Part shown: positions 10,665-21,680 of the stretch, one piece after another
Position numbering within the stretch: position 1 is the stretch's first letter
How the letters are laid out: each line of letters opens with the position of its first letter
Assembly: GCA_029747585.1 (NCBI GenBank)
Contig: JAPEVF010000089.1
Span: 52,720-116,719 of the forward strand
Direction: 5' to 3'
DNA from: Pleurotus djamor
Taxonomy: Eukaryota > Basidiomycota > Agaricomycetes > Agaricales > Pleurotaceae
Length of the DNA: 64,000 nt
Program-made: the position numbers and the translations under genes
The notes under the pieces: generated by a model
What the model saw: only the letters and a program-made list of their open reading frames with translations
What the model was told of the DNA's origin: nothing
Database searches by the model: none

Positions 10665-11598
10665 TTAAAGCCCAGCAACGACACCACCGAGAACACCCGA
10701 AATGATGACCATGGCTGCGGACCATGCGGAGAAATCTGATCCGAGTCGGGAAGCGGCGTTGAAGCTGGTCAAAGAACCAGTGGTGGTCGGGGCGCTGGAA
10801 GTGCTCGAGGGCCTGGTAGCAGGCAAGCTGGTTGAGAGGGTAGTTCCGAAGGGCGTAGTGGAAGTGGTGGGGGGTCTAACGTAGAGTTATTATGAAAGTC
10901 ACCAAGGTTAAATTACTTCGTGAAGACTTACACGCTGAGGACAGTTCCGGTGCCAGAGCTGGTGACGCTCGCGCCAGAGGAAACCGAAGAAGAGGCGGAC
11001 GTGGAGCTTGAAACGGCTGAAGTGGAAACAGCCTCCCCAATGAAGAAGGGAGCACTCTCGGCGTAGACATCGGTGATGTTACTGAGCGAACGGGTAATAA
11101 TCAGGGAAGGATCTTCACGCAGTAAATCCAAGCGACGTACCCAACATTCGTAGCTCGCAGGGTATATCCATCTCTGTCAGAGAATATCAGCTCATAGTTA
11201 GAATTCTTAGAGTGTGAAAGACGTACTGTGCGGGGACAACGGGAAGGGTGACATCGCGGCTACCTGGACCGGGCTGAACGTTGTTCAAGATGGCGAAATC
11301 ATCACGGAAAGAAGGGTGATGAAGGAAGACAGAGAACAATGCGAAACGAGATCTGCCAAGTCAGTCATCATGAGTAGGCGCATCGGGCATGGAATTGAAG
11401 GTGACACATACGTATCCGCCTGTTCGTTGTTCCAGGTGACGGTAGTCGCGCCTTGCGAGGTGGCCCGTTCAAGTGGATTGATGGTCAATGCAGCGACCAA
11501 AGAGGTGAGAAAAGCAAGTGTGCTGGTTTACAAATCAGGTAAGAACCCTCCCAAGTGGAGACAACGAGGCTCACTAACCAGAATTGAGCGAACATCAT
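10665..11598 (-). CDS. KRE9/KNH1-like N-terminal domain, Ser-rich GPI-anchored protein
   Basis: This is a probable cell-surface glycoprotein. Exon 1 is short (MMFAQF) and joins through a GTTAGT donor to CTLAFLTSLVAALTINPLE, completing the signal peptide. The mature N-terminus follows the Kre9/Knh1 pattern: LTINPLERATSQGATTVTW, DDFAILNNVQPGPGSRDVTL, PVVPAQ, DGYTLRATNVG and SLIITRSLSN, ending FFIGEAV. Next come a Ser/Thr/Ala-rich stalk and a hydrophobic C-terminus (WSAAMVIISGVLGGVVAGL) with no cytoplasmic tail, as expected for GPI attachment. Start choice: the ATG pair at 11593-11598 comes first in frame. At least five exons are needed. Confidence 0.8.
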
Positions 11599-12284
11599 GG
11601 AAAGATACTTTTTCGAAGATTGAGGTCGTGGGGGGAGGACGGTGTGGTCGTGGTAGGAAACAACGAATGCGACGACAACTTTCACGTTGATTATTTTATA
11701 CCCTCGAGAAATCCCACGCTCCAAGTTGCATGGCTTCGACGAGGCTTCGAGACGTTTCTTCTTCGCTAGCTGGCTACCACAGCATCGGACTCGGTTCTTC
11801 GGTTCATTGATCCCCCAAAAGTTCTCATCGAGGTCGATGCCAGTCATGGGCAAAGTACTTCCCCCCAAGAACCAAGCAATGTTGTCAGGCGTCGGCCTTG
11901 TCACCAAAGCTGGGCTATGAAACCCCGCGTCCTGGCTTCGCCCTGCCACCGGTGAACGACTCCTCGAGGCTTGTAATTAGGTTGAAGCTAGACCGACGTG
12001 ATCCGGTATGAGGTCTGCATGTGTCCAAGGCCTCGACTATGGCGCAAGAAGTAATCCAAAGGTCAGTGGACACTGAGTAGGCTTTCATCCGGAGTGATTG
12101 ACTCATGGGCTCATAGTCATGAGGTGTGGACTTATTCAGGCGCTGCGAGCATCATCTCAGCATCTTGCATGAGACCCACATCAAATTCCGACACGCCCCT
12201 GATTCTCCACCCTATTTATTGGATTCACCATGTTCTGACTCCTCCTCATTCGCAAGCACGCCCTACCTCCAACACATACTTACC
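11599..12284. other. Shared 5' region of two divergent genes
   Basis: This holds the promoters of the KRE9-like gene (minus) and the NmrA-like gene (plus). Apart from the TATA-like elements listed, I see no recognisable feature. Confidence 0.5.
11691..11700 (-). promoter_or_regulatory. TATA box of the KRE9-like gene
   Basis: TATAAAATAA on the minus strand lies about 95 bases upstream of the ATG at 11598. Confidence 0.5.
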
Positions 12285-13469
12285 ATGACCATCTCGACCT
12301 CGCCATCAGACCCCCTCTTTGTCGTCATCGGCGCAACGGGTCTTCAAGGAGGTTCTGTCGTCCACGCCATCCAAGCATCCAAGCAAGCCTACCGCGTTCG
12401 CTTCGTTACCCGTGACGCTTCCAAAGCAACGGCCAAGGAGTTGCAAAAGCTTGGTCCAGTCGTCGAGGCTGATGTCTCTGATGTCTCCAGCCTCAAGTCT
12501 GCGTTCGAAGGAGCCTCCATCGTCTTTGCCTGCACGGTGACCGATTACTTTGCAAAGAACGCCACCGAAAAGGTTCATATCCTATCTGCGTCGTCGCGCT
12601 GATGACTGACATGATATAACCCCATAATAGGAGTTTACAGAGGGTAAAAACCAAGTCGATGCAGCCCTCGAAGCAGGAGTCCAAAAGTTTGCCTACTCTG
12701 GCTTGATGAACATGGACGAGCTATCCAACGGTCGAAACAAAGTTTGGAGGTAAGCCCTGTTTATTATTTTTCTATGTCGTTCGTCACGGTTGTTAATTTT
12801 GTGTACTTGATAGCTTTGACCGTAAAAATGACGTAGTCAAGTATGCCCGCTCCAAGTCCTCTTCGTGGGATGTATACGACGTGCAGCCTGGTTGTTACGC
12901 CTCGAACTTTCTTACAGGCATTGCGCCCCGCCCTTCACCCGCGAATGACGGCACCTACGTCATTTCTGCGACTGTCGCACCAGACACTCTAGTCCCGATC
13001 GTCGATATCCCCACTGACTACGGTAAATACGTGCTCGGCGCCGTTGAAAAGGGGGTGCACGATGTGTACACTGGCATCTACATGACTATGGTAGAGGTCG
13101 CGGAGGACTTTTCGAAATGTGAGTATTCTATTCCTGGTGTCGAGTTCAGTCAATAGAATGATCACAAGTTTCTGGAAAGAAGGTTACGTACACGCAAATC
13201 CCAGACGAAGTCCTCTATAGCATTGCATCCAAGGCTGTTAATGAAGTGTGCGCTGAAGCTTGGGTCGCGATGTACAAAGCCGTTCGCGAAGTCGGATGTA
13301 CGTCATCCCTCCATTTTGTTCTCCAGCTCCCCGCTCATAGCGTTCCATCACAGACTATGCCCATAAAGATCTCAAGGAGAGTGTGGACACGATGATAGAC
13401 GGTCCGCCGGCAACATTGACCGAGTTTCTTCAGAGACACAAGGAACAGGTGCAAAAGTTCTTTGCTTAG
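12285..13469 (+). CDS. NmrA-like family NAD(P)-binding protein
   Basis: This is an atypical short-chain dehydrogenase fold protein. The N-terminal Rossmann motif is VVIGATGLQGGSVVHA, followed by VRFVTRD, the usual second beta-strand Arg, and VEADVSDVSSLKSAFEGA. Later exons give GKNQVDAALEAGVQKFAYSG, then KVTYTQIPDEVLYSI and a C-terminal helix ending EFLQRHKEQVQKFFA. Family members are nitrogen-regulator-like NADP sensors or isoflavone-reductase-like enzymes. There is no evidence for a specific substrate. The model has about six exons; the final exon ends at TAG 13467-13469. Its length of about 310 residues is normal for the family. Confidence 0.85.
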
Positions 13470-13683
13470 GGTCCATATGTAACAGACCTGCTGTGAGTAA
13501 GACGTTCACATGAAATTGGAGTGTACTTGCAGTTACCATGGAGAAACATGTTCTTCCCCGCACAAGTGTTTACCAGGCCTCGAAAAGGATTGCAAATATT
13601 CTAAAGCGGTCTCGCAGGGTATTCACAAGCTTTCGCCTGCAATCGTATCTCTCAAGCAAACTGGAAACTCTCAACTCGCGCTT

Positions 13684-14300
13684 TCTCTATGTTTATAAAC
13701 CATTCCGCGGCGGCTTTGACTGTGTCTTCGAAGAGGCCTTCAACGCTCAACGTTCAACGCTCTCACCAACCACGGGCCCGAATCCCTCCAGGCCGACCGT
13801 ACATCGTACAGGGTGATCCTGAACTTCTTTTACTTACATCCATTTTAAGGATTACGCCATGTCTTGCTTCACTCAAAACCGATGTGTACGAAAGCCCAGC
13901 ATGTACCGATCAGAGAGAACAGAGCATGATCATCTCTTTTGAGCTCTCTGGTTTCAACCAGCGCGATATCCGAGAAATTAAAGTCTTCGACTCCAATCGC
14001 GTCACCGTCACCGCGATAACTAACACAGGTACGAAGACATAAAATTGGAAGGTTGTGTCGTTCGCGAGGCTTCCCTTCCGATCTCTCCAGTTACCTCAAG
14101 GCATTATGGTGGGTTCCTCATTACATTTTACTGTCTTACGAAAAGCTCATTGTTGAAACTAGGCGCAATGGGTGGATGCCAAGCATACTCAAGATTACCT
14201 CCCCCAAGATCCTTCCTGGCTTTGTCAAATCACAGCGAATCGTCATCATCAATCAACCTCGTCAAGGTGAGCATTCTGGAAGTGACCAAGAAGTGACAGA
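13684..14300 (+). pseudogene. Decayed small heat-shock protein copy
   Basis: This is homologous along its length to the Hsp20 gene at 4624-5287. It keeps KPFRGGFDCVFEEAFNA, then MIISFELSGFNQRDI and VFDSNRVTVTAI, then GCVVREA. After a recognisable acceptor it keeps AQWVDAK. The start codon is replaced by CTCTATGTT, in which the ATG is out of frame. There is a TAA shortly after VTVTAITNTGTKT, and about 11 bases are missing after AQWVDAK, which shifts the last strand. The tail still resembles the parent at the DNA level (CATCAATCAACC, GAGCATTCTGG). Confidence 0.85.
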
Positions 14301-15260
14301 TGAACCAGTGTCGTCGCCGACGCCCAGCCCATTTTCCTTCTCAAGCCCACCTCCCTTCCAAATACTTCTATGTCTCGCATCTTGCACATGTATAATGCTT
14401 CACTTTTATACAATGTACAATTTTCACGCAACTACTTTACTTTCCATCGAATACACTACACAATGCGACCCGGGGTGTGGAGTTACATTACCTACAATCC
14501 CATGTCGTAGCGGGCCTCGTCACCAAGCTAATTAGTGTCTCGCGCTTCGGTTAGTCGAACATAAGCATCTTGGCGAACTGGTACACATTATCCCTCGGGT
14601 ATATGAACACTGGGTGAAAGTGGGTGCAGTGAATCTTCTGGTCAGTTGACAGACCCTCGTGCACCCCTGGCCCCTACCAAAGTTGGGTGTGGTGACAAAC
14701 GCCCAGTGAGTTGCTGTTACGTTCCAGTTCGACTTCGACCTTCAAGGGCGTGTATCCCGCTTCTGGCCACATACTCCAGACCACAACCGCGGGCCGCTGC
14801 AAGAGCGGGTTGACTCCATTACCACAGTCTCCACAGCCTACGCCAGTTTGGCAAGGATCTACAAGTGCCTTGAGTCTAACATATGTAAGTACCTTGAGTC
14901 AAACATATTCTTCTCGGAAATTTCCCTAGCACCATGGGGCAACACTTTGTCGAATTAGCCAATCCAAGGCTTTTCTTGCGCGAATGAACGAGGATTTGAC
15001 ATGTGGGTACGCGTCGATTTCCCGGTTAAACCCCACACTCACCCCACCGCGTCCTGATAGTACTTGCTCCTTACGCGAAATCATACTTATCGCCGTTTAG
15101 CACGGACGGGTCCAACTCAAGGTCTAGCTCATGAATGAATGATGGGGTTCTTTTTTCTTTTCTTCACCGTGGAACCGGTCCACTGTTCGGAAAAGTATAT
15201 TAAAGCCACACGATCCGGCTATATTCACGACAGTGCTCCGCCTCCTTCTCCCCTCGCTCA
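14301..15260. other. Intergenic region upstream of the first MFS gene
   Basis: No gene is recognised. It contains a 24-base tandem duplication at 14863-14910 and the promoter of the transporter. Confidence 0.5.
14863..14910. repeat. 24-base tandem duplication (two copies)
   Basis: Two adjacent units share AAGT-CCTTGAGTC-AACATAT with a few mismatches, at a period of 24 bases. Confidence 0.7.
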
Positions 15261-17865
15261 ATGTCTCCCCCTTCCATGGACGACGAGAAGAAAACCGCCA
15301 CCGAGCTCATCGAGCAGCGGAGCAATGCCGCTAGTATCAGCGATGGGGACAAGGTGGAGACGGGGCAGAACCTGGACCGGAAACGCATTATGCGTAAATT
15401 GGATCTACACCTGGTACGCAACCCCCGCCTTTGGTGTGGAATTGATCTCTCACTGGTAAAACATCTGGCGTGTTAGCTTCCCTTCGTTTCGCTGTTATAC
15501 CTTTTATCCTTCCTTGATAGAGCCAACATCGGTATGGCTTCCTTAGGCGTGTCCGTCTGAGGTCGTCTTCTCGAGACTTAATCCTGCCTAGGGAATGCGA
15601 AGATTGCCGGGATGGCTACGGATCTCCACTTGGATGGGTTGAAGTATAATGTCATCGCCGCTGTCTTCTTTGTGCGCACCTTCCTCGTCGTTGCATGGCA
15701 TACGCCGTCCTTCCACACTTCTTGAACTTTTCCCATAGATTCCTTATGCTCTGGCCGAAGTACCCTCGTGAGTCGAGAATCTGATAACTCTGCGTGGATT
15801 CTAGACGCTGATATTGATCGCATTAGGAATATCGCCCTCAAACTATTCAGGCCATCAGTTTGGAGTTCGTTAAACCCACTTCTCCGCCATTCTGAGAAAT
15901 TACATTGACGACCTTCCTTTTCATATGTAGTTCCTACAATCATGATGGCCTGGGGGCTCGTCATGACTCTCATGTGTCTTTGTAATTCATACGAAGGGCT
16001 AGTCATGTGAGAATTCATAAGGCTTTTCATCACTACATACGAAGAGCGTTATTGACAAAGCATTTCACAGCGCTCGCGTGTTCCTGGGTCTCACTGAGGC
16101 CGGTCTATTCCCCGGGGTGAGAGCTATCCCCTTCTTCTAGACTTCACACCGCCTGACCTTTCCCAAAGATCACATACTATATATCCTTATGGTCAGGATC
16201 TTGTGGTTCTTCTTGTGATGATGTATAAATGTCGAGGATGACAGGTACCCCCGATCGAAGCAAGCTCGCCGTGTTGCTATCTTCTTCTCTGCAGCAACAA
16301 TCGCAGGTCAGTGTGCTCGACGACCTGTTTTACAATTCACTAAAATTGATGCTTCGTCAGGTGCTTTTGGTGGGCTTCTGGCGTGAGCTCTGCAATTCTG
16401 TATACTGGACGCACGAGTATTGACTTCTTCGTAGCTTTGGTATTGAGAAAATGGAAGGGTACGCCACTTGACCTCTGTAGACTAGGCCAGATGTTTCAAC
16501 GTTTTCTAGACTTGGCGGCCTCCATGGATGGCAGTGGATTGTACGTTCCGTTTCTCCCAGTTAAACTCCTTACTGATTCGCTAAACTGCTTCGCTACACT
16601 GCCCATAGTTCTGCCTGGAAGGGATTGGTACGATTTCATCAGATTTCCCGAAAGCGTTCCCATGTACAAATAATCTTTTCTTTCAGCCACCGTTCTCGTT
16701 GCTATCGTGTCTTACNTTTTTTATGCACGACGTAAGATTGGCTTATTTTCTCTCAGAACGGGGTTTAATGTCTTCTGAACCCCGTAGTATCCGGAGACAG
16801 CTAGATTCCTTACCGAAGGCGAGAGAAACCATGTTGTCAATATGCTCAAGGAGGACTCCAATAGCTTGGCCACTCATTTCGACAAGAAGTTCGTTTGGCA
16901 AGCCATGACCGATTATAAGACATATGTGCAAATTCTCATCTATATTGGGTGCGTTGCTATTAGTCGCAGAGCTAACTTTCCATGGCATTGACCCATGTTT
17001 CCCTCAGACTTCTTATTCCCGTATACGCCATCGCCCTCTTCACCCCCACAATTGTCAATCTCCTCGGGTTTACAGCAGCCGAAGCCCAATTGTTGACTAT
17101 TCCCCCTTTCGCAGTGGGATGCTTATTCACCATCCTCGTTGGCATATACTCTGACAAGTATAACCTTCGGGGACCATTCATTATCGGTGGCTGTCTTCTC
17201 TCTCTGATCGGATACATCATCCTGTACACGCAAATCAAGCCAGGGGTGGCTTATTTTGGAGCTATATTAGCGGCGGCTGGGGTATATCCAACAATTGCAG
17301 TCGATTTGGCCTGGGCCGGTGGCAATGCAGGTGGGGATGTCAAACGAGGTCTGTTCTACTCCCACATTTGACCGGGAATAGCATTCACCTTCATGATAAA
17401 CTCAGGTGTCGTCATCGCCATGGTCATCGGCATCGGTAACCTCGGGGGGTGAGTTCATACATCGTACTGGAAGCGACTAGGATGCTAAATGTGTGGCAGA
17501 ATATGCTCTTCATTTATCTATTTGCATCCACCCAGGTTTTTCGTCGGCCATGGAACCATCATGGGCTTCTTGTCCCTGTCGTAAGTCTCGCTCTTTCGGT
17601 ATTGCCGACGCCACAAGCTGAGCTTATGTTCATCTCTCATTAGCATTATTATGTCTCTATTCGCTATGTGGGACTACAACCGGATAAACAAACAGAAGGA
17701 GCGTCTTTGTGAGAAGGAGGGGATTGATGCTAGTCGACGACATGAGTTCGCAGAGCTCGGTGATCAGAGTCCGTTATTCAGGTCAGTAACTTACATCCTA
17801 GACTCGATTCACTTGGAACATTGGCTGACCCACGTTTTCTGGGTTCGCCAAGATATACAATTTAG
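15261..17865 (+). CDS. MFS transporter, allantoate permease-like (anion:cation symporter), copy 1
   Basis: This is a plasma-membrane transporter of the major facilitator superfamily. After a charged N-terminus, RKLDLHLLPFVSLLYLLSFL leads to the hallmark DRANIGNAKIAGM. Other family blocks are IPYALAEVPS, MAWGLVMTLMCLCNSYEGL, ARVFLGLTEAGLFPG, SKQARRVAIFFSAATIAG, GIEKMEG and GLHGWQWI. The C-terminal half shows SDKYNLRGPFIIGGCLLSL and DLAWAGGNAGGDVKR. The gene has more than ten short introns. Its last exon is very small: a final acceptor at 17852 adds YTI and TAG. The N at 16712 is an extra base: without it the frame reads SYFFMHD, matching TYFFLYD in the next paralog. The substrate is not inferable beyond organic anions or ureides typical of the family. 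Confidence 0.85.
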
Positions 17866-18366
17866 CTACATAATTGAGAGTATGCATACGCCTGACACTA
17901 CTCCATCCGGAATACATCCCTAGCTGTCGACGCCCTGCGTAGGAAAGGAAACTTTGTGTCTGGAACATCGGCACCTTATGCCTTCGCTGGGTCCCAAATA
18001 TTTCATGCGGAGATACAAGTGATCATTTGAACCGCTCAAATTAACTAGCTTCGGACTCGCATCGTGCTCTATTGCGGCGCGCAATGCCAGGTCGAATCCT
18101 GATGGCTCTACCTTGCTTCAGCCTATATAAATTCGCACCTCAGGTAATGAAGAAAACTTCAGGTTCCGCTTTTGCAGGGTGCTTCGCCGCTTCGGATTCT
18201 TGTGCCTTGATATCTGTTCTTTATACTTCCTTAGTCCCAAGATGGGACCGCAACCGCAAAGAAGACCTCATGGAGAAAATCTGCATCTTGCGATCCACTT
18301 TAGGCTCTCCCTGGGCTATAAATTTGCAGTTCTAGAGTGGTGATTGCCAGAGCCCACAAGTCCCCC
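17866..18366. other. Intergenic promoter region between MFS paralogs
   Basis: It has two TATA-like sites, TATATAAAT near 18124 and TATAAAT at 18317-18323. The second is about 50 bases before the ATG of the next gene. No other feature is seen. Confidence 0.45.
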
Positions 18367-20724
18367 ATGTTCCCTCCCAAGTCCCGTTCGACGTCTACGC
18401 TCACGCTGCGCCCCGATGATGTGCTGAAGGAAGTGGACACACCAAAATCCGTGACTATCCCGAACGCTGGGGATTGCCGTCGTGTGCTGAGGAAGCTGGA
18501 TTTACACCTGTTGCCTATCGTTTCGTTGCTTTTCTTCCTCGCTTTTCTGTTCGCAAGGTTTCTCCTCCCCTTTGTGGAAACTTCGATACTGATTTATCTT
18601 GACCCACAGTGACCGTAGTAATATTGGTATGGCACTCTATGCAGACTGTGCGTCGGCCGGACTGATTGTGTGGGCTAGGTAATGCACGCGTCGCTGGAAT
18701 GGGGAGGGACCTCGATCTTCATGGTTTCCGATTCAACATTGCTGCCGCCGTTTTCTGTGTGAGTCCGATGATACGATCTGCCCTACGAATCCTGACCTTT
18801 ACAGATTCCATTTGCGCTCGCCGAGATTCCATCGTAAGCGGCAGTGAAGATCCCTTCGAATCCAGCATTGATGCTATTTGACTCAGGAACATCCTACTTA
18901 AACTCTTTCGGCCGTCGCGGTGGAGTCAGTTCTCTACACTCGTTGAGAGCTTCCGTCATTGTTGATCATGCCCGTAGTCTCCTCGATCATCGCTGCTTGG
19001 GGTTTGACGATGACGTTGATGTGTTTGGTAGAAACATATGAGGGTCTCGTGGTGTAAGTTTCTCTCACTTTCGATCAAAGATGCCTCGGAGATTTGATAG
19101 TTGAGCTACGTCGATTCTAGTGCTCGAACGTTTCTCGGACTCACCGAGTCGGGTCTATTCCCGGGTATATCCTTTTATCTATCCTCCCTGGTATCCCAAG
19201 CGCCATTTAGCGGCGCGAATCGCAGTCTTCTTTGGCGCGGGTACCTTTGCTGGTACGGCTTTCCTGTTTATATCTCCTCCTCAGCCGTCAACTGTCAAGT
19301 TAGGTGCATTCGGGGGAATCCTCGCATTCGGGATCGAGCACATGGAAGGGTAATAAACCGGTTAACATGATACTATATCGGTCCCTAACGTGAATCTCTC
19401 TTTNAGTATCGGGGGGCTGTATGGTTGGCAGTGGATCGTGCGTACTCCATTTCTGAAGTCTTCTGATCAACCGGCTCAATGGAAAGGTAGTTTTGCTTGG
19501 AAGGCATAGGTACGTCCTTAGCTTTTTCGCTGAAGAATTGGGCTCACAATTTGCCCAGTAACTATCCTTGCTGCCTTCCTGACCTATTTCTTCCTCTACG
19601 ATGTGAGTGCTACCCATTTCTACTTCTAGTCCGAGTCTGAAATCATTGGTAACTGGATTCAGTACCCAATGGAGGCGCCCTTTCTGAGTCCCTTGGAACG
19701 CCAAACCCTCTTGCTTATGCTTGAGGAGGATCGTTCTTTCGTTACTCAGGTCTTCAACAAACAATTCGTATACCAAGCCTTGACAGACTACAAAGGTTTG
19801 TGCTCCTTTTCATCTCAGGAGAACAGCGTCTTAGAGTATAAACGACTGCCCCTGCCCAGCATACCTCCAGGTCGGGATACAATATGGCATCCTCATCACC
19901 GCTCAATCGATCATGCTCTTCGCCCCCACGATCGTCCACCAACTCGGTTACACAGCGGCTAAGGCACAACTTCTTATGATTCCAATTTTCGCGGCTGGAT
20001 GCCTCGCCACGATAATTATGGGCTTCCTATCCGATCGGTACAATCTACGGGGACCTTTCATTATTGGTGGATGCCTTGTGTCTATGTGCGGATACATCAT
20101 CTTGTACACTCACAAAACACCAAGCGTGGGCTACATTGGAGCCATCCTCGGCGCCATGGGTGCGTACCCCTGTGTCCCCATCAACCTTGCTTGGGCAGGT
20201 GGAAATGCAGGTGGATCGGACCTAAAGCGAGGTGCAGTCCTCGCCATGGTAATTGGTCTCGGAAACATTGGCGGGTGCGCAATATCTTTCTCTTCCCTCA
20301 GTATCCTTACTCATCATTATATAGCGTTTTCGCCGCGTTTATCTACTACGAAGGGTCTGAACCTCATATTGGTCATGGTCGGTGAAACCAAATACCCACA
20401 CTGGACGCTATTGATTGGTATCTCAATAGGAACGATAATAGGATGGCTTGGACTTTCGTAGGTTTCTTGACCAATTACTTCATACTGGCCATTGATTGAA
20501 ATACCTTTATAGTTGTGTACTTAGCTGTGTCGCGATGTGGGATTGCTGGCGCTCCAACAAAGCCAAGGAAGCCCGTTGCGTGTCTGAAGGGATTGATGCT
20601 AACCGAACGTATGAATTTGCCCACTTGGGTGACAAAAGCCCTCTTTTTCGGTGAGAACATCATCCGTTCCTACTGACCGTCAATTGACATGTTATCCCAT
20701 CCGTCTTTTAGATACACTATTTGA
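18367..20724 (+). CDS. MFS transporter, allantoate permease-like (anion:cation symporter), copy 2
   Basis: This is a tandem paralog of the preceding transporter with the same block order: RKLDLHLLPIVSLLFFLAFL, DRSNIGNARVAGMGRDLDL, ARTFLGLTESGLFPG, GIEHMEGIGGLYGWQWI, TYFFLYDYPMEAPFLSP and QVFNKQFVYQALTDYK. The C-terminal half shows LFAPTIVHQLGYTAAKAQLL, SDRYNLRGPFIIGGCLVSM, NLAWAGGNAGGSDLKRGAVL and IIGWLGLS. It ends with the same tiny last exon (YTI and TGA 20722-20724). The start is ATG 18367, because the frame upstream opens only with GTG. The N at 19404 lies in the acceptor tract of an intron. Shared intron positions show descent by tandem duplication, but the cytoplasmic N-termini are unrelated. 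Confidence 0.85.
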
Positions 20725-21680
20725 GATGATGTACATAAAGACTACTAATGTTATCTCCGTTCATAAATTAGCCTCCATATGAGGGATGAACTGCTCGTCT
20801 GAGGTAGCCCTAGTCCCTGAACCACTCCTATTGTTTGGCAACCGCCTTGACATCGATGCCACTTCTCAACGCACTGCTGAAAGGGCAATACTATTGGAGA
20901 CGTGAGTCATTGGAGATCAACAGGGAGCGCGCTGCCTACATTGTGCGCAGCATCAACCAGATCTTGCGGAGCACCAGTGACCTCAAGTTCGACTCCAAGT
21001 GCGTAACCGTCTGGCTTTCCCATATGGACCTTGGCATGAACTACGGCATCCTTCACAAGCTCTGCTTTCCCCGCTTCTGCGGCTACGGCTTTGAGTGATC
21101 CAAGGAAGCAGCCTGCATGATTTAATCAATTTTCATCTATCACATAGGCAATCAGAACCCATTGCTTACATGAATATCCCAAGGAAAGCATCTGCTCTGG
21201 ATTCGCTCCGTTACCCTTCCCTCCAAGTTCAGGTGGAAGATCCATTTTCAGCTTTAGACTTCCGCACTCGGTCTGTCCACTCCAACCATTTCCTGAGGCG
21301 GTTCCGACCGCGGTGTACTAAGCAGTTTCGTCGTGGCGTCGTTGCTAAACATTTGGGCATTGCGCTTGAACTCACCAGTCTATCTTTGGGGTCAAGTATT
21401 ATGGGACCGTTACTAGCGTATCTAGCTTCACGGAAAGGAACGGAACGGCGTAAGCCCAATGCCATTCGATGAGCCTCATGGGGAAAGGAAAGTCCCTTCA
21501 ACAAACGTTGAGAACGGAGAAATGAGTTCATGGTCATGGACGAAGCCAAAAGGCACAGCCGAAGAATGGGACGCCTGATCAGGCGTCCAGAAGCGAAGCA
21601 TCGAAGTTTGATAGGAGTTTCCAATTTTACAAATACTCTATACATGGTGGGTAATGCCACGAGTAAATGGTGCCATGACT
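20725..21680. other. Intergenic region with an orphan open frame
   Basis: The frame around 20835-21098 gives a basic stretch (SLEINRERAAYIVRSINQIL) with no family I recognise and no second supporting exon. The rest shows nothing. Confidence 0.3.

Noticed and set aside
20835..21098. Small gene encoding SLEINRERAAYIVRSINQIL
   Set aside because: Composition is suggestive, but the frame opens without a clear start context, has no recognisable family and no joined exons.
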